A stretch of 64,000 bases of DNA, from the NCBI RefSeq assembly GCF_030915485.1, contig NZ_CP133266.1:3290001-3354000 (forward strand), given 5' to 3'. The position numbers were made by a program, and so were the translations under genes. Shown here in pieces: positions 27,411 through 36,443 of this stretch; within the stretch, counting starts at the first letter, position 1, and each line of letters begins with the position of its first letter. The stretch comes from Neobacillus sp. PS3-40 (lineage in GTDB: Bacteria; Bacillota; Bacilli; Bacillales; Cytobacillaceae). The notes below the pieces were generated by a model that had not been told where the DNA came from, ran no database searches, and worked only from the letters and a program-made list of their open reading frames with translations.

Positions 27411-28024
27411 TCCGGTTTCATTCCCTTCACATTTTCAGGCAAATGATTTAAAAATACAGATACACCGTTTTGGATTTCTTTTTTTATTAGCTCAATAATA
27501 TTTTTATTTGACATTTTAATGCTTTCCTCTGATTGTTCTATTGCTGCTGAGGATTTTAGGTGAAAATCAATTCGAGTGGGCAGTTGCTTTTTTATATCCT
27601 CTTTAATAAAAGATAAATATGATTCAGTTGGTTGGATATTTAATCTGCTTCCTGTATCTTGAACCAACCCAGGCAAATCGATTTCCAAATAATTAAAAAT
27701 TGCATCTTCGATTTCCATTGACCTTTGCATTTGTGCTTTTGGATTTGGAGGTGTGTTTAATGTGTTATTTTTTACAGCAAAATCTTCAATTCCTTGCATA
27801 TCCGAAGGATTTAAACCAATATTTAATGTTCCTTCAAGCGTCTCTACTTTCAATTGATCAAACTTGTATTCAATCGTATCAACATGAATAGTGGGTTTTT
27901 CTTTTAATTGTTTTAATTCTTCAGCTATTTGTTGAATGGATTTCTCCAAACCTATTATTCTCTGTTCTTGTGCTTGAATACAGCTTTGTAGCCATTGAAA
28001 GTACTGGTAATATTCCTGATTCAT
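27407..28024 (-). CDS. gerPC: Spore germination protein GerPC
   Basis: 205 residues, equal to B. subtilis GerPC. The N-terminal coiled coil (about 18-50, IQAQEQRIIGLEKSIQQIAEELKQL as successive heptads) is followed by IHVDTIEYKFDQLKVETLEGTLNIGL, a conserved GerPC segment. ATG 28024 is chosen because CGAGGTGA lies 6 nt before it; upstream codons to 28063 lack a ribosome site. It is the largest GerP protein and the only one with an obvious coiled coil, so it may be the scaffold. Confidence 0.92.
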   Translation of the reverse strand: MNQEYYQYFQWLQSCIQAQEQRIIGLEKSIQQIAEELKQLKEKPTIHVDTIEYKFDQLKVETLEGTLNIGLNPSDMQGIEDFAVKNNTLNTPPNPKAQMQRSMEIEDAIFNYLEIDLPGLVQDTGSRLNIQPTESYLSFIKEDIKKQLPTRIDFHLKSSAAIEQSEESIKMSNKNIIELIKKEIQNGVSVFLNHLPENVKGMKPE

Positions 28025-28074
28025 TAAATCACCTCGCCGAAGAATCCATTTATCGATCAACATTACCTCTTGCT

Positions 28075-28332
28075 TTAGAAAACAGTGCTGGTTTCCTCTT
28101 CCTCTCGAACGGCAGCTTGTAATGGTACGGAAGGTGTTTGTAGAAGAGAGGAAGTCATTGATACCGGCTGTTTTAACGCCAATGGTGCCGGTTGTGTGAA
28201 TCCACCGGTATTATATAAATATGAAGCAGGTTTAATGATTCCGGCACTGCCAATTTGTAAAACAGATGAATTAGAAATACCACCAATTTTAATGAAATGG
28301 ATATGAATAGACTGTTGGATATAAAAATTCAT
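28075..28332 (-). CDS. gerPB: Spore germination protein GerPB
   Basis: 85 residues. Starts MNFYIQQSIHIHFIKIGGISNSSVLQIGSAG, the GerPB/PD-type segment, then a Pro/Gln-rich low-complexity region (FTQPAPLALKQPV) and an acidic tail. Follows gerPA by 17 bp. Coat permeability protein. Confidence 0.9.
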   Translation of the reverse strand: MNFYIQQSIHIHFIKIGGISNSSVLQIGSAGIIKPASYLYNTGGFTQPAPLALKQPVSMTSSLLQTPSVPLQAAVREEEETSTVF

Positions 28333-28349
28333 TTCAAACCACCCATTTT

Positions 28350-28571
28350 CTAAGCATTAAGAAGTATTGCCTGATCAATTGAATCAGGATCATATGTGTT
28401 GGTAGAGCTTTGATTATTCCGGACTGTCAAACTTTCGCCTGTATTAAAAGAACCAGCTCCGGAGAAGGTCTTTGCATTTGATAATGGCATAATTTTATAA
28501 ACATCCCCAATATGGAAGACAGAACTACTACCTAATGTAATGACTTGGGCAACTCCTACGATAGCTGGCAT
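28350..28571 (-). CDS. gerPA: Spore germination protein GerPA
   Basis: 73 residues. MPAIVGVAQVITLGSSSVFHIGD, then KTFSGAGSFNTGESLTVRNNQ: the GerPA/PF family. First gene of gerPABCDEF. ATG 28571 is used; the GTG three codons upstream is part of the ribosome-site region AAGGGTGTGG. Confidence 0.92.
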   Translation of the reverse strand: MPAIVGVAQVITLGSSSVFHIGDVYKIMPLSNAKTFSGAGSFNTGESLTVRNNQSSTNTYDPDSIDQAILLNA

Positions 28572-28605
28572 TGTCCACACCCTTTTTTTTAAAAGTTATC
28601 ACTCA

Positions 28606-28614
28606 TAGCCTATG
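28606..28614 (-). promoter_or_regulatory. Possible SigK/SigE-type -10 of the gerP operon
   Basis: CATAGGCTA on the minus strand fits the CATA-N3-TA pattern of late mother-cell promoters, about 35 bp before gerPA. The -35 is ambiguous. Confidence 0.4.
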
Positions 28615-28775
28615 TGATAGGCAGTAAAATGTGATTCATTGGCCTAAATAAGTATATTTCTAGTGAAAAATCAAAATAATCTAAAAATAATCCTTTAGAA
28701 CTACTTTCTTCGACAAAAAATGATTAAAAAGAAGGATATCCGACATGCTTAAAACATTCTATGATGTGAGTAAGA

Positions 28776-28894
28776 GATCAGTCGGAATATGAAAAATCTG
28801 AATCTCGATAAAGGCAAAGCTAATGAAAGTTAGTGACGCAAAGCTAAAGGGGCTAAGGTGCATTCGCACTATGCCAGCCAGTTACCGAAGGATC
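28776..28894 (+). promoter_or_regulatory. Cyclic-di-GMP class I (GEMM-I) riboswitch aptamer
   Basis: P1 is GATCAGTCGG (28776-28785) with CCGAAGGATC (28885-28894), a helix carrying a tandem A.G/G.A mismatch. Inside are the P2 stem CTAAT-GAAA-GTTAG with its GNRA tetraloop, the invariant linker GACGCAAAGC (28835-28844), and a P3 stem containing the tetraloop receptor pair GCTAAG ... TATGCC around a GTGC-ATTC-GCAC hairpin. These are the defining elements of GEMM-I. It senses the second messenger c-di-GMP in the mRNA leader of the pilus operon. Confidence 0.93.
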
Positions 28895-28923
28895 AGGGTA
28901 CTTCATTATGATGTACTTTATTT

Positions 28924-28960
28924 AATGACCCCCTTTCGGTAAAAGGCAGGGTCATTTTTT
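28924..28960 (+). terminator. Riboswitch expression-platform terminator
   Basis: AATGACCC / GGGTCATT stem with inner CCTTT/AAAGG and a T6 tail, 19 nt before the DUF192 gene. Its CCTTTCGGTAA (28932-28942) can instead pair with TTACCGAAGG (28882-28891) of the aptamer, so terminator and P1/antiterminator are linked. Confidence 0.88.
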
Positions 28961-28978
28961 GTTGGATGGAGGTGAAAA

Positions 28979-29323
28979 ATGTTGAAGGTCGTGAACCTGT
29001 CAAACGGAACGGAACTTGCAAACTGTGCATCAAGTGCTAATACGTTTTTTAAACGGTTAAAAGGGCTGATGTTTACAAAAAGTTTGCCTGCAGGACACGG
29101 CTTACACATTCAACCCTGCCGATCGATTCATACTTTCTTTATGAACTATGCAATTGATATTCTTTACCTAAGCGAACAGCTCGAAATTGTAGGTATGGAC
29201 GAAACAATGAAACCACGATCGGTCGGAAAATATCAGCCAATGGCATTCTCCATTTTGGAGCTTCCTGCGGGAGCGATTAGAAAAACGGAAACAAAAATCG
29301 GACATTATCTAACTATTAAATGA
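28979..29323 (+). CDS. DUF192 family protein
   Basis: 114 residues. DUF192 hallmarks: FFKRLKGLMFTKSLPAGHGLHI with the R-GLM motif near residues 22-40, and IHTFFMNYAIDILYL near 45-60. The family fold is a small beta-barrel of unknown biochemical role. There is no signal peptide here, although many homologues are exported. First gene after the riboswitch (GGAGGTG precedes the ATG) and 16 bp before the pilin gene, so it is part of the c-di-GMP-regulated pilus transcript. Whether it acts in pilus assembly is only inferred from position. Confidence 0.85.
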   Translation: MLKVVNLSNGTELANCASSANTFFKRLKGLMFTKSLPAGHGLHIQPCRSIHTFFMNYAIDILYLSEQLEIVGMDETMKPRSVGKYQPMAFSILELPAGAIRKTETKIGHYLTIK

Positions 29324-29339
29324 AAAGGGGTTTTTACAA

Positions 29340-29510
29340 ATGATGAAAAAAATAAAAGCATTATTCACTGAAGAACAAGGACAAGGTATGACTGAGTATG
29401 GATTAGTTTTAGGGATTATTGCAGTAGCGGTTGTTGGAGTACTGGCATTGCTTCGTACTCAAATTATGGATATGTTTACTTCTGTTACGGATGCTGTTAC
29501 AAATAGATAA
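29340..29510 (+). CDS. flp: Flp-type pilin
   Basis: 56 residues. Type IVb prepilin: short basic leader MMKKIKALFTEEQG, then the cleavage site after Gly14 with Glu19 at +5 and Tyr20 at +6 (GQGMTEYGLVLG), followed by one long hydrophobic helix and a short polar tail, as in Flp pilins. Predicted to be processed by the TadV peptidase encoded next and polymerised by the TadA/B/C machine. AAAGGGG lies 9 nt upstream. Directly followed by its own terminator at 29533. Confidence 0.92.
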   Translation: MMKKIKALFTEEQGQGMTEYGLVLGIIAVAVVGVLALLRTQIMDMFTSVTDAVTNR

Positions 29511-29532
29511 TCCATGATTTAATGTAAAACAT

Positions 29533-29566
29533 AGCCTTGCGTTCAATAAAACGTGAGGCTTTTTTC
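29533..29566 (+). terminator. Terminator between flp and the assembly genes
   Basis: AGCCTTGCGTT / AACGTGAGGCT 11-bp stem with two G-T pairs and T6. Since no promoter is evident before tadV, this probably acts as a partial terminator. Confidence 0.85.
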
Positions 29567-29600
29567 TATAAAAACATCCTGATTGAAAAGAGGGACAAGG

Positions 29601-30119
29601 ATGTGGAGTACAATTCTCCTACTTATACTTTTAATCATATGCGTCATTACTGATGTTCAGAAAAGAAAAATCTATAATTCTGTTTTATTACCATTTTTAC
29701 TGACTGGCTGGATCATCCATACTGCTACTGCTGGACTTTTAGGGCTATCAGGGACTTTGCTAGGTACAGCAGTTGGCCTTGGAATTTTACTCATTCCCTA
29801 TTTCCTTGGAGGGATGGGGGCAGGGGATGTAAAGCTTTTAGCCGTTATTGAGGCTTTAAAAGGAATGTCATTCGTACTTTTAGTAGCACTTAATATGGCT
29901 TTTGCTGGTGGGATTATGGCACTTTTCATAATCATATTCCAAAAAGGGTTAAAGAAAAGATTGTTTCATGTTCTATCCTTCCTACATGGTCTTCGCTATG
30001 GAATAAGGGTCCCACTTATTGATGATAATGGGGCACTTAAAACAACATATCCTTATGGAATTGCCATTGCTGCAGGAGCCATTTATCAGGTTTTCCGTTC
30101 AGGAGGCTTTCCGTTATGA
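29601..30119 (+). CDS. tadV: Prepilin peptidase TadV/CpaA (A24 family)
   Basis: 172 residues, five to six membrane helices. The two catalytic aspartates of the A24 family are visible: CVITDVQKRKI near residue 17 and GGMGAGDVKLL near 75 (the GxGD motif). Cleaves the Flp and TadE-type prepilins on the cytoplasmic face; lacks the N-methylation domain of PilD, as usual for TadV. ATG 29601 is chosen because GAGGG lies 6 nt upstream; the upstream TTG 29583 has none. Overlaps tadE by four bases. Confidence 0.9.
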   Translation: MWSTILLLILLIICVITDVQKRKIYNSVLLPFLLTGWIIHTATAGLLGLSGTLLGTAVGLGILLIPYFLGGMGAGDVKLLAVIEALKGMSFVLLVALNMAFAGGIMALFIIIFQKGLKKRLFHVLSFLHGLRYGIRVPLIDDNGALKTTYPYGIAIAAGAIYQVFRSGGFPL

Positions 30120-30499
30120 GAAATGATGAGCGCGGCCAATCAATGGTAGAAATGGCATTATTGCTTCCAGTATTAATACTGATTTTGGTCGGTATTATTG
30201 ATTTTGGAAGATTCATCTATTCCTATGCGCATTTACAGATGGCTGCTCAAGAGACGGTAAGGCTTGGTGGACTCGATAAAACGGACCAAGCCATTACCGA
30301 TTTTGCACATCAATATGTAAAACTCGGGGACCCCACAAAATTGCAAATTGAGATTACACCAAATGATGCAGGGCGTCATTCGGGTGATTATGTTACGGTG
30401 AAATTAACGTATCCATTTACATTATTTACACCTTTTCTGTCAACGCTCCTACCATCTCCCCTAACGATTGAAACTGATTCAACTATCCGTGTGGAATGA
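30116..30499 (+). CDS. tadE: TadE-like pseudopilin
   Basis: 127 residues. A type IVb-like leader NDERGQSMVEMALLLPVL, with Gly7 as cleavage site and Glu12 at +5, leads into one membrane helix (to about 31), then an extracytoplasmic domain. TadE-family minor pilins are needed for Flp pilus assembly. ATGA overlap with tadV. The motif IIDFGRFIYSYAHLQMAAQETVR is typical of TadE. Confidence 0.88.
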   Translation: MRNDERGQSMVEMALLLPVLILILVGIIDFGRFIYSYAHLQMAAQETVRLGGLDKTDQAITDFAHQYVKLGDPTKLQIEITPNDAGRHSGDYVTVKLTYPFTLFTPFLSTLLPSPLTIETDSTIRVE

Positions 30500-30512
30500 A
30501 GGAGGAATGAAC

Positions 30513-31430
30513 ATGATTCGGCTTCTAAAAAGGTTATTAAAGGAAGAATCCGGAAATGTGCTTATTCTTGGGGCTCTTTCTATGATTGGATTATTGGGGA
30601 TGGCAGGACTTGTGATTGATGGTGGTTTTGTCTATATGACAAAAAGTGAGCTTCAAAAAGTTGCGAATGCAACCGTCCTTTCTGGAGCCCAGGAATTGAC
30701 TGGACACGAAGAAAATGTCGACAAAATTGTCAATGATATTTTAACTGCACACAAAGAAACGGCTACATTACAAAACATTCAAATAACGATGGGGGAAAAA
30801 CTTGCCATAGATTTAACGAAACCGGTAAACCTTTCTTTTATGAGACTATTTGGATTTCAAAAAGTTGATGTGAAAGCTCATTCCCAAGCTTCACTTGGAG
30901 TATTGGGGAGGGCAATTGGTGCAGCACCACTAGGTATAAACGATAATATTACACTGGAATATTACAAGACATATCAATTAAAGGTTGATTCCACGGAAGT
31001 GCAAAGCGGGAATTTTGGGATACTTGCCTTAGGCGGGCCAGGGGCAAGAACATATGAAGAAAACTTGAGGTACGGATATCAGGAAGAATTAAAAACGGGC
31101 GATATTATCGACACACAAACAGGGAATATTGCTGGAAAGACACAAACTGTTATTCAAGAGCTTGTGAATGGATGTTCCTATTTTCCAGGGGATGATATCA
31201 CTCGGAATTGTTCAAGAGTTATCCTTATTCCCGTCTATAAACCATATGAAAATGATCAAAATCAAATGAAAAGTGTTATGGTAACGGGATTTGCCTATTT
31301 CTTTATTACAGCACCGATGAGCTCAAACGATACTTCCATAACAGGTATGTTTATAAAAAGAACAGGAACAGGTTTTTATGAAGAAGGTAGCAGTGATAAG
31401 GGTGCATATAGCATTCGATTAACGGAGTAG
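30513..31430 (+). CDS. TadG-like pilus assembly protein
   Basis: 305 residues. The N-terminus EESGNVLILGALSMIGLLGMAGLVIDGG is the TadG N-terminal (putative Flp pilus-assembly) segment with one membrane helix; the remaining 270 residues are predicted outside the cell. It lacks the von Willebrand A domain found in proteobacterial TadG. Two Cys (GCSYFPGDDITRNCS, near residues 223-235) could form a disulfide. ATG 30513 has GAAGGAGG 8 nt upstream; ATG 30507 is too close to that site. Confidence 0.82.
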   Translation: MIRLLKRLLKEESGNVLILGALSMIGLLGMAGLVIDGGFVYMTKSELQKVANATVLSGAQELTGHEENVDKIVNDILTAHKETATLQNIQITMGEKLAIDLTKPVNLSFMRLFGFQKVDVKAHSQASLGVLGRAIGAAPLGINDNITLEYYKTYQLKVDSTEVQSGNFGILALGGPGARTYEENLRYGYQEELKTGDIIDTQTGNIAGKTQTVIQELVNGCSYFPGDDITRNCSRVILIPVYKPYENDQNQMKSVMVTGFAYFFITAPMSSNDTSITGMFIKRTGTGFYEEGSSDKGAYSIRLTE

Positions 31431-31439
31431 GTGGTCAAA

Positions 31440-32132
31440 ATGCGATCAAAATTTATTCTTATGTTATCACTTTTAATGGGGATTGTGACGACCCTTTTAT
31501 TTTATCAATATATGAAACAATTAAATGCAGAAAAAGCTGATACGACTCGAACAGTTGAAGTTGTTGTTGCTAAGGATAAAATTGAAAAAAATGAAAGAAT
31601 CACTACGGAAAAACTAGAAATGATGAAGATGCCAGAAAAACTTGTTCTCCCACAGTCACTTAAAAGTTTTAATGATGCTGATGGAAAGATTGCGACATCG
31701 GTGATTGAAAAAGGGGAGCCAGTCCTTACACATAGACTTGTATCGGAAAAGGAAGAGAGAGTCTATGTGTCTCGTAAAGTACGAGAGGGATTTAGGGCAG
31801 CATCTGTAGGTGTAAATATTAATCAATCTGTTTCAAATTTAATCGAACCGGAAGACGAGGTAGATGTTGTTTATACAAAGGAAAACAAGGACAAGTCCAA
31901 CCAATCCCCACCGAATTCAATTATTTTGATCCAAAAAGCAAGGGTGCTTGCGGTGGGAAGAAAAATGGGTACCCCTGAAAATTCTAAAGAACCATATGTA
32001 GAATACACCTCGGTTACCTTGGAGCTTAAACCTGATGATGCAGTTACGATTATTAATGCATCGGAACAGGGGAAAATTCAGTTAATATTGTATCAACGCC
32101 CTAAAATGGATGAGGACAACAAACCAAATTAG
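31440..32132 (+). CDS. cpaB: CpaB/RcpC family pilus assembly protein (SAF domain)
   Basis: 230 residues. One N-terminal membrane helix (about 6-24), then a SAF domain (VEVVVAKDKIEKNERITTEKLEMM) and a beta-rich C-terminal part with VSVGVNINQSVSNLIEPEDEVDVVYT-type pattern in two halves. In Gram-negative bacteria CpaB/RcpC works with the secretin; here no secretin exists, so it probably acts in the wall space. ATG 31440 follows GTAGGTGG by 6 nt; the GTG at 31431 overlaps that site. Confidence 0.87.
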   Translation: MRSKFILMLSLLMGIVTTLLFYQYMKQLNAEKADTTRTVEVVVAKDKIEKNERITTEKLEMMKMPEKLVLPQSLKSFNDADGKIATSVIEKGEPVLTHRLVSEKEERVYVSRKVREGFRAASVGVNINQSVSNLIEPEDEVDVVYTKENKDKSNQSPPNSIILIQKARVLAVGRKMGTPENSKEPYVEYTSVTLELKPDDAVTIINASEQGKIQLILYQRPKMDEDNKPN

Positions 32133-32162
32133 AATTTGAAAGGTTATGGAAGGTGACGATTC

Positions 32163-33026
32163 ATGACAGGCCGAACTGAGGAGCAAATCGGGCAAATAAA
32201 TACTAATCGCAGACATGGAGAAATGATTGCTGTATGCAGTGCAAAAGGCGGGATTGGGCGCACCATTTTAACCGTAAACTTAGCAGTAGCATTATTTAAA
32301 AAGAATTTTTCGGTAGCCGTACTTGATGGTGATTTTCAATTTGGGGATGTTAGCCTTGCTTTAGACCTGCACACTTCATTTACTGTGAAAGAAGTAATTG
32401 AAGGATTAGAAACACTTGATGAACATAGCATTCTCGGCTATTTATCGACACATGAAAGTGGTGTACGAGCTCTACCTGCACCAGAGCGGCCAGAATTTGC
32501 TGATTTGGTGACAAAAGAGGCGATGGATAAAATTATTGAGTTAATGGTAAGACAACATGATTACATCGTTGCCGATACTGGTGCTGGTTTAAATGAACAA
32601 ACCATTCATTTGATTGAAAAAGCGGATAAAATACTTGTTGTTACAAATCTGGAAATGACGGCAATGAAGAATACAAAACTTTTGCTAGAGACATTGGAGG
32701 TTCTTGGGCTGCGATCAAAAGTTAGGGTGATAATAAACAGAGCAAATATGGAGAGTGTCATTAAAGCTGAGGATGCAGCAACTATATTAGGGGAAGCAAA
32801 TCCGATTTATATTCCAAATGACTTTCAAATTTGCTCGCAATCACTGAATATTGGTGTACCTTTTGTTCTCAGTCAAGGTAAAACTGAGGTTGCTAAAGGA
32901 GTTTTTAAAATGGCAGAATTACTTACAAGCAATCGAAGCATTCATTCGACTCATTCGAAAACAAACCACTCCATTATGTCAAAATGGTTCTCAAAAAAGC
33001 GGAATAAAGGAGGGTCTGGCGAATGA
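32163..33026 (+). CDS. tadZ: TadZ/CpaE-like ParA/MinD ATPase
   Basis: 287 residues. Deviant Walker [21 protein letters not shown] near residues 24-43 and the [19 protein letters not shown] segment mark a MinD/ParA ATPase. In Tad systems TadZ localises the pilus machine at a cell site. The atypical receiver domain found at the N-terminus of proteobacterial CpaE is absent; only about 20 residues precede the ATPase. The basic C-terminus ([12 protein letters not shown]) could contact the membrane. Overlaps tadA by four bases. Confidence 0.88.
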   Translation: MTGRTEEQIGQINTNRRHGEMIAVCSAKGGIGRTILTVNLAVALFKKNFSVAVLDGDFQFGDVSLALDLHTSFTVKEVIEGLETLDEHSILGYLSTHESGVRALPAPERPEFADLVTKEAMDKIIELMVRQHDYIVADTGAGLNEQTIHLIEKADKILVVTNLEMTAMKNTKLLLETLEVLGLRSKVRVIINRANMESVIKAEDAATILGEANPIYIPNDFQICSQSLNIGVPFVLSQGKTEVAKGVFKMAELLTSNRSIHSTHSKTNHSIMSKWFSKKRNKGGSGE

Positions 33027-34444
33027 GTTTACTAAACCGCATACATGAAAAAAACCTGAAGGGTGTGGAAGAGCCTAGATTGGAACATGTACCCCAAGCT
33101 CCCTCCCCACATACTACCAAAGTGGAAAAAGCAATATTTTTAAAAAGGAAAAAAGATGGTTTCGAAGAAAAGGTTCAAAAAGAAAATAAACAACAGGAAT
33201 TAAAGAATATAATCCAAAAAAGAATCTTGCAGGATCTTAAAGAGGATAATGTTGATGATATTATTCCAAAGCTAGAAGGAATGGCAATCGAAATTATTAA
33301 AGAGGATGAATCGTTTCGAGGGGAAATTGATCGTAAGAAAGTTGTCGAGGAATTGATTAATGATTTAACCGGATTTGGACCGATTAATCCTCTATTACTT
33401 GATGAAGATGTTTCTGAAGTAATGGTAAATGGGCCAAGACATGTATATTGTGAGCGAAAAGGGAGATTAACGTTGACTTCCATTCAATTTCGAGATAATG
33501 AGCATGTGATGAGTGTCATTGAAAAAATTGTTTCTCCGCTAGGAAGAAGGATTGATGAAAGTTCCCCAATGGTGGATGCGAGGCTTCCTGATGGATCACG
33601 TGTTAATGCCATTATTCCGCCGCTTGCCTTAAATGGGCCAACAATTACGATTCGTAAATTTTCAAAGGATCCATTCCAAATAAGTGATCTAGTTAATTTT
33701 GGAACAATATCAGAAGAAATGGCTATCTTTCTTGAGGTATGTGTTAAAGCTAGGCTGAATCTTTTTGTAAGTGGTGGAACAGGATCTGGAAAAACGACAA
33801 CCCTCAATGTTCTCTCAAACTTTATCCCGGAGGATGAACGAATTGTAACGATTGAGGATGCAGCAGAACTTCAGCTTGGCCAAGATCATGTTGTCTCATT
33901 AGAGTCAAGGCCGCCTAATATTGAAGGAAAAGGAGCTGTTACCATTCGTGATCTTGTTAGGAACTCTTTGCGAATGAGACCAGACCGGATCATTATTGGG
34001 GAGGTACGTGGTGCTGAAGCCCTTGATATGCTACAAGCAATGAATACAGGACATGATGGTTCACTTGCAACAGGGCACGCAAACAGTCCAAGGGATATGA
34101 TTGCAAGGTTAGAAACAATGGTGCTTTTAGCTGGGGTGGAGCTTCCCATAAAAGCAATCAGGGAACAAATTGCTGGAGCAATCGATGTCATTATCCAACA
34201 ATCTCGTCTAAAGGATGGTACAAGGAAAATAGTTAGTATAACAGAAGTTCAAGGCTTGGAAGGCGATATCATCGTTCTTCAAGATATTTTTACATTTAGG
34301 CAAGATGCTGTTAGTTCTGAAGGCAAAGTAATTGGCAGGCTCGTACCGACTGGGGTGCGACCTAAATTTTATGAGCGGCTTGAGGCTTCAGGCATTCATA
34401 TACCAATCGGAGTATTTATGGGTGATGAGGTGTGGGGATCATGA
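33023..34444 (+). CDS. tadA: TadA/CpaF secretion ATPase
   Basis: 473 residues. Hexameric type II/IV secretion ATPase that powers Flp pilus extension. N-terminal about 100 residues are charged linker; then the CpaF N-domain ([23 protein letters not shown]). Walker [11 protein letters not shown] is near residues 251-260, the Asp box [14 protein letters not shown] near 272-285, Walker [20 protein letters not shown] near 325-343, and the His box [13 protein letters not shown] near 347. The stop codon overlaps the tadB start (ATGA). Confidence 0.95.
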   Translation: MSLLNRIHEKNLKGVEEPRLEHVPQAPSPHTTKVEKAIFLKRKKDGFEEKVQKENKQQELKNIIQKRILQDLKEDNVDDIIPKLEGMAIEIIKEDESFRGEIDRKKVVEELINDLTGFGPINPLLLDEDVSEVMVNGPRHVYCERKGRLTLTSIQFRDNEHVMSVIEKIVSPLGRRIDESSPMVDARLPDGSRVNAIIPPLALNGPTITIRKFSKDPFQISDLVNFGTISEEMAIFLEVCVKARLNLFVSGGTGSGKTTTLNVLSNFIPEDERIVTIEDAAELQLGQDHVVSLESRPPNIEGKGAVTIRDLVRNSLRMRPDRIIIGEVRGAEALDMLQAMNTGHDGSLATGHANSPRDMIARLETMVLLAGVELPIKAIREQIAGAIDVIIQQSRLKDGTRKIVSITEVQGLEGDIIVLQDIFTFRQDAVSSEGKVIGRLVPTGVRPKFYERLEASGIHIPIGVFMGDEVWGS

Positions 34445-35400
34445 TGATCTATTTGATCCTTGTCTTATTCTTTTTTACTACTATTTTCTTTTTTGCGAGT
34501 GTTTTTCAAAGATTTTTTCTCAAAGAGCGAAGGCTTGAAAAGAGAATGAACCATTATTTTGCACTTACGGATGAAAAAGTAACTCAAAACCATTTCAATC
34601 TTCTTGTCCAATTTCAATTAGTGAAAAAAAGAATCCGTACAAAATTTTTAACAAAAGAAAAGAATACCAAACTTGAAATAACTCTTGCTAGGTCAGGCCT
34701 ACCCATAAAGCCTGAGGAATATATCCTTTTTCAGTGGATTCTAGCAGCATTTTCTGGTTGTTTATTAGTGCTAATTACCGGAAATTGGCTCTTTATAATC
34801 GGGGGAATACTTGGATTTATTTTTCCAAAATGGTATGTACGGAGGAAAGAACGGGAGCGTGTGATGAAATTTAATGAGGCATTGCCTGATATGATTTCAA
34901 CGATTATTGGCTCTTTAAGGGCAGGTTTTAGTTTCCTCCAGGCATTAAAAACTGTAGTAGAAGAAGCGAGTTCACCTATTAAGGATGAAATGGAGTCTTT
35001 GCTTAAAGAAATGCAATATGGGAGGAGTCTTGAGGATTCCTTAAATGATCTATTGGAACGCATGCCAAGTGAAGATTTAGATTTAATGATTCAAGCTATC
35101 CTTATTCAAAGACAGGTAGGAGGGAATTTAGCTACCGTACTTGATAAAATTGTTGAGACGATCCGGGAACGGACAAAGATTCACAGACAGATTTCCACAC
35201 TGACAGCTCAGGGGCGGTTATCTGGAATTGTTATTGGCCTTCTGCCGATTATCCTTGGTTTTGTCATTTATTTAATGCAGCCAACATATATTGGAACACT
35301 TTTTCATAATCCAATTGGAATAATCATGCTAATTGCTGGGGGTATTTCCGGAATTATCGGCTTTTTGATGATCAAAAAAATTACAACGATAGAGGTGTAA
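34441..35400 (+). CDS. tadB: TadB, type II secretion F-domain membrane protein
   Basis: 319 residues. Two N-terminal helices, a cytoplasmic T2SSF (GspF) domain ([26 protein letters not shown] near 145-170; [32 protein letters not shown] near 205-236) and two C-terminal helices. Inner-membrane platform of the Flp pilus, partner of TadC. ATG 34441 overlaps the tadA stop; the next ATG (34444) is an alternative. GAGGTG lies about 11 nt before. Confidence 0.92.
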   Translation: MMIYLILVLFFFTTIFFFASVFQRFFLKERRLEKRMNHYFALTDEKVTQNHFNLLVQFQLVKKRIRTKFLTKEKNTKLEITLARSGLPIKPEEYILFQWILAAFSGCLLVLITGNWLFIIGGILGFIFPKWYVRRKERERVMKFNEALPDMISTIIGSLRAGFSFLQALKTVVEEASSPIKDEMESLLKEMQYGRSLEDSLNDLLERMPSEDLDLMIQAILIQRQVGGNLATVLDKIVETIRERTKIHRQISTLTAQGRLSGIVIGLLPIILGFVIYLMQPTYIGTLFHNPIGIIMLIAGGISGIIGFLMIKKITTIEV

Positions 35401-35403
35401 CAG

Positions 35404-36321
35404 ATGCTTTACCTCTCGTTTTGTCTGACCATTATCTTGTTAATTTATGGATTTCTGCTACTACGAATAGAAAATAAGAATCGGGTTCAAAAAAGGGTAG
35501 AGGTTTTTCTAACAGGTAAAAAGCCGAAGAAAAATGTAAAAATGGACAATGAATATCAATCGTTAATAAAAAGATTGATTTCACCACTTTTTCATGACTT
35601 TAAGAGAAGTTTTAAAAAGAGAATGCCAGGAGAAAAGGAAGCAAAAATTGAAAGGAAACTTCAATTAGCAGGAAGTCCAAGGGGAATGACTGCAGTTGAT
35701 TTTCGTTTGTGGCAAGCAGGATTTGTTATCATCTTTCCAATTGGCTCTGGTGGGTATGCCACACTATTAAATGGCGGAGTGAGTGCCATTGTGATCTTTG
35801 TTTTTTTAGGAATAGTGATCGGTTTAGTAACTCCTCATCTTTATTTGAAGCAGAAGACGAAAGCAAGGAATCGATTTGCCATCAAAGAGCTTCCAGACAT
35901 ATTAGACTTATTAACGGTAAGCCTTGAAGCGGGTCTAGGTTTTGATTCAGCAGTTAGTAAAGTCGTTTCCCATAAGCATGGTGTCATCGCATCAGAATTT
36001 CACCGATGTTTAGAGGAAATTCGTCTGGGGAAAACAAGAAGAGAGGCACTTGCAAGAATAAGAGACAGGCTTGACGTTGACGAAGTAAAAATCTTTATTA
36101 GCAGCATTTTGCAGGCAGAAAAACTGGGAGTTGGTATGGTTCAGGTGTTGAGAGTACAATCTACTGAGGTAAGAGAGCAACGAAAACAAAGGGCTGAGGA
36201 AGAAGCGATGAAGGCACCGATCAAAATGCTTTTTCCCCTCGTTCTCTTTATATTTCCTAGCCTTTTTATCGTTTTATTAGGACCAGCGATCATACAATTC
36301 ATCGATGCTTTTAAAAAATAA
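35404..36321 (+). CDS. tadC: TadC, type II secretion F-domain membrane protein
   Basis: 305 residues. Same fold as TadB: two membrane helices near 98-140, then the T2SSF domain (IKELPDILDLLTVSLEAGLGFDSAVSKVV; RDRLDVDEVKIFISSILQAEKLGVGMVQVL) and two terminal helices (MLFPLVLFIFPSLFIVLLGP). Starts 3 bp after tadB. Last gene of the pilus operon; a terminator follows at 36340. Confidence 0.92.
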   Translation: MLYLSFCLTIILLIYGFLLLRIENKNRVQKRVEVFLTGKKPKKNVKMDNEYQSLIKRLISPLFHDFKRSFKKRMPGEKEAKIERKLQLAGSPRGMTAVDFRLWQAGFVIIFPIGSGGYATLLNGGVSAIVIFVFLGIVIGLVTPHLYLKQKTKARNRFAIKELPDILDLLTVSLEAGLGFDSAVSKVVSHKHGVIASEFHRCLEEIRLGKTRREALARIRDRLDVDEVKIFISSILQAEKLGVGMVQVLRVQSTEVREQRKQRAEEEAMKAPIKMLFPLVLFIFPSLFIVLLGPAIIQFIDAFKK

Positions 36322-36339
36322 TAACTTAATCCAAACAAA

Positions 36340-36378
36340 AAATAAGACGACCAATTGAAGATGGAAGTCTTATTTTTA
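36340..36378 (+). terminator. Terminator of the tad operon
   Basis: AAATAAGAC / GTCTTATTT hairpin followed by TTAGTTTTTTT. Confidence 0.8.
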
Positions 36379-36443
36379 GTTTTTTTGACGATGCTGAGAT
36401 AACATGAGGAAATTAAATGAATCATAAATAAGGAGGCAACTAG

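Noticed and set aside
28979-36321. Competence (com) or type IVa pilus system
   Set aside because: The ATPase, TadB/TadC pair, short Flp pilin, CpaB and TadZ are Tad-type; the ComG proteins differ in order and sequence.
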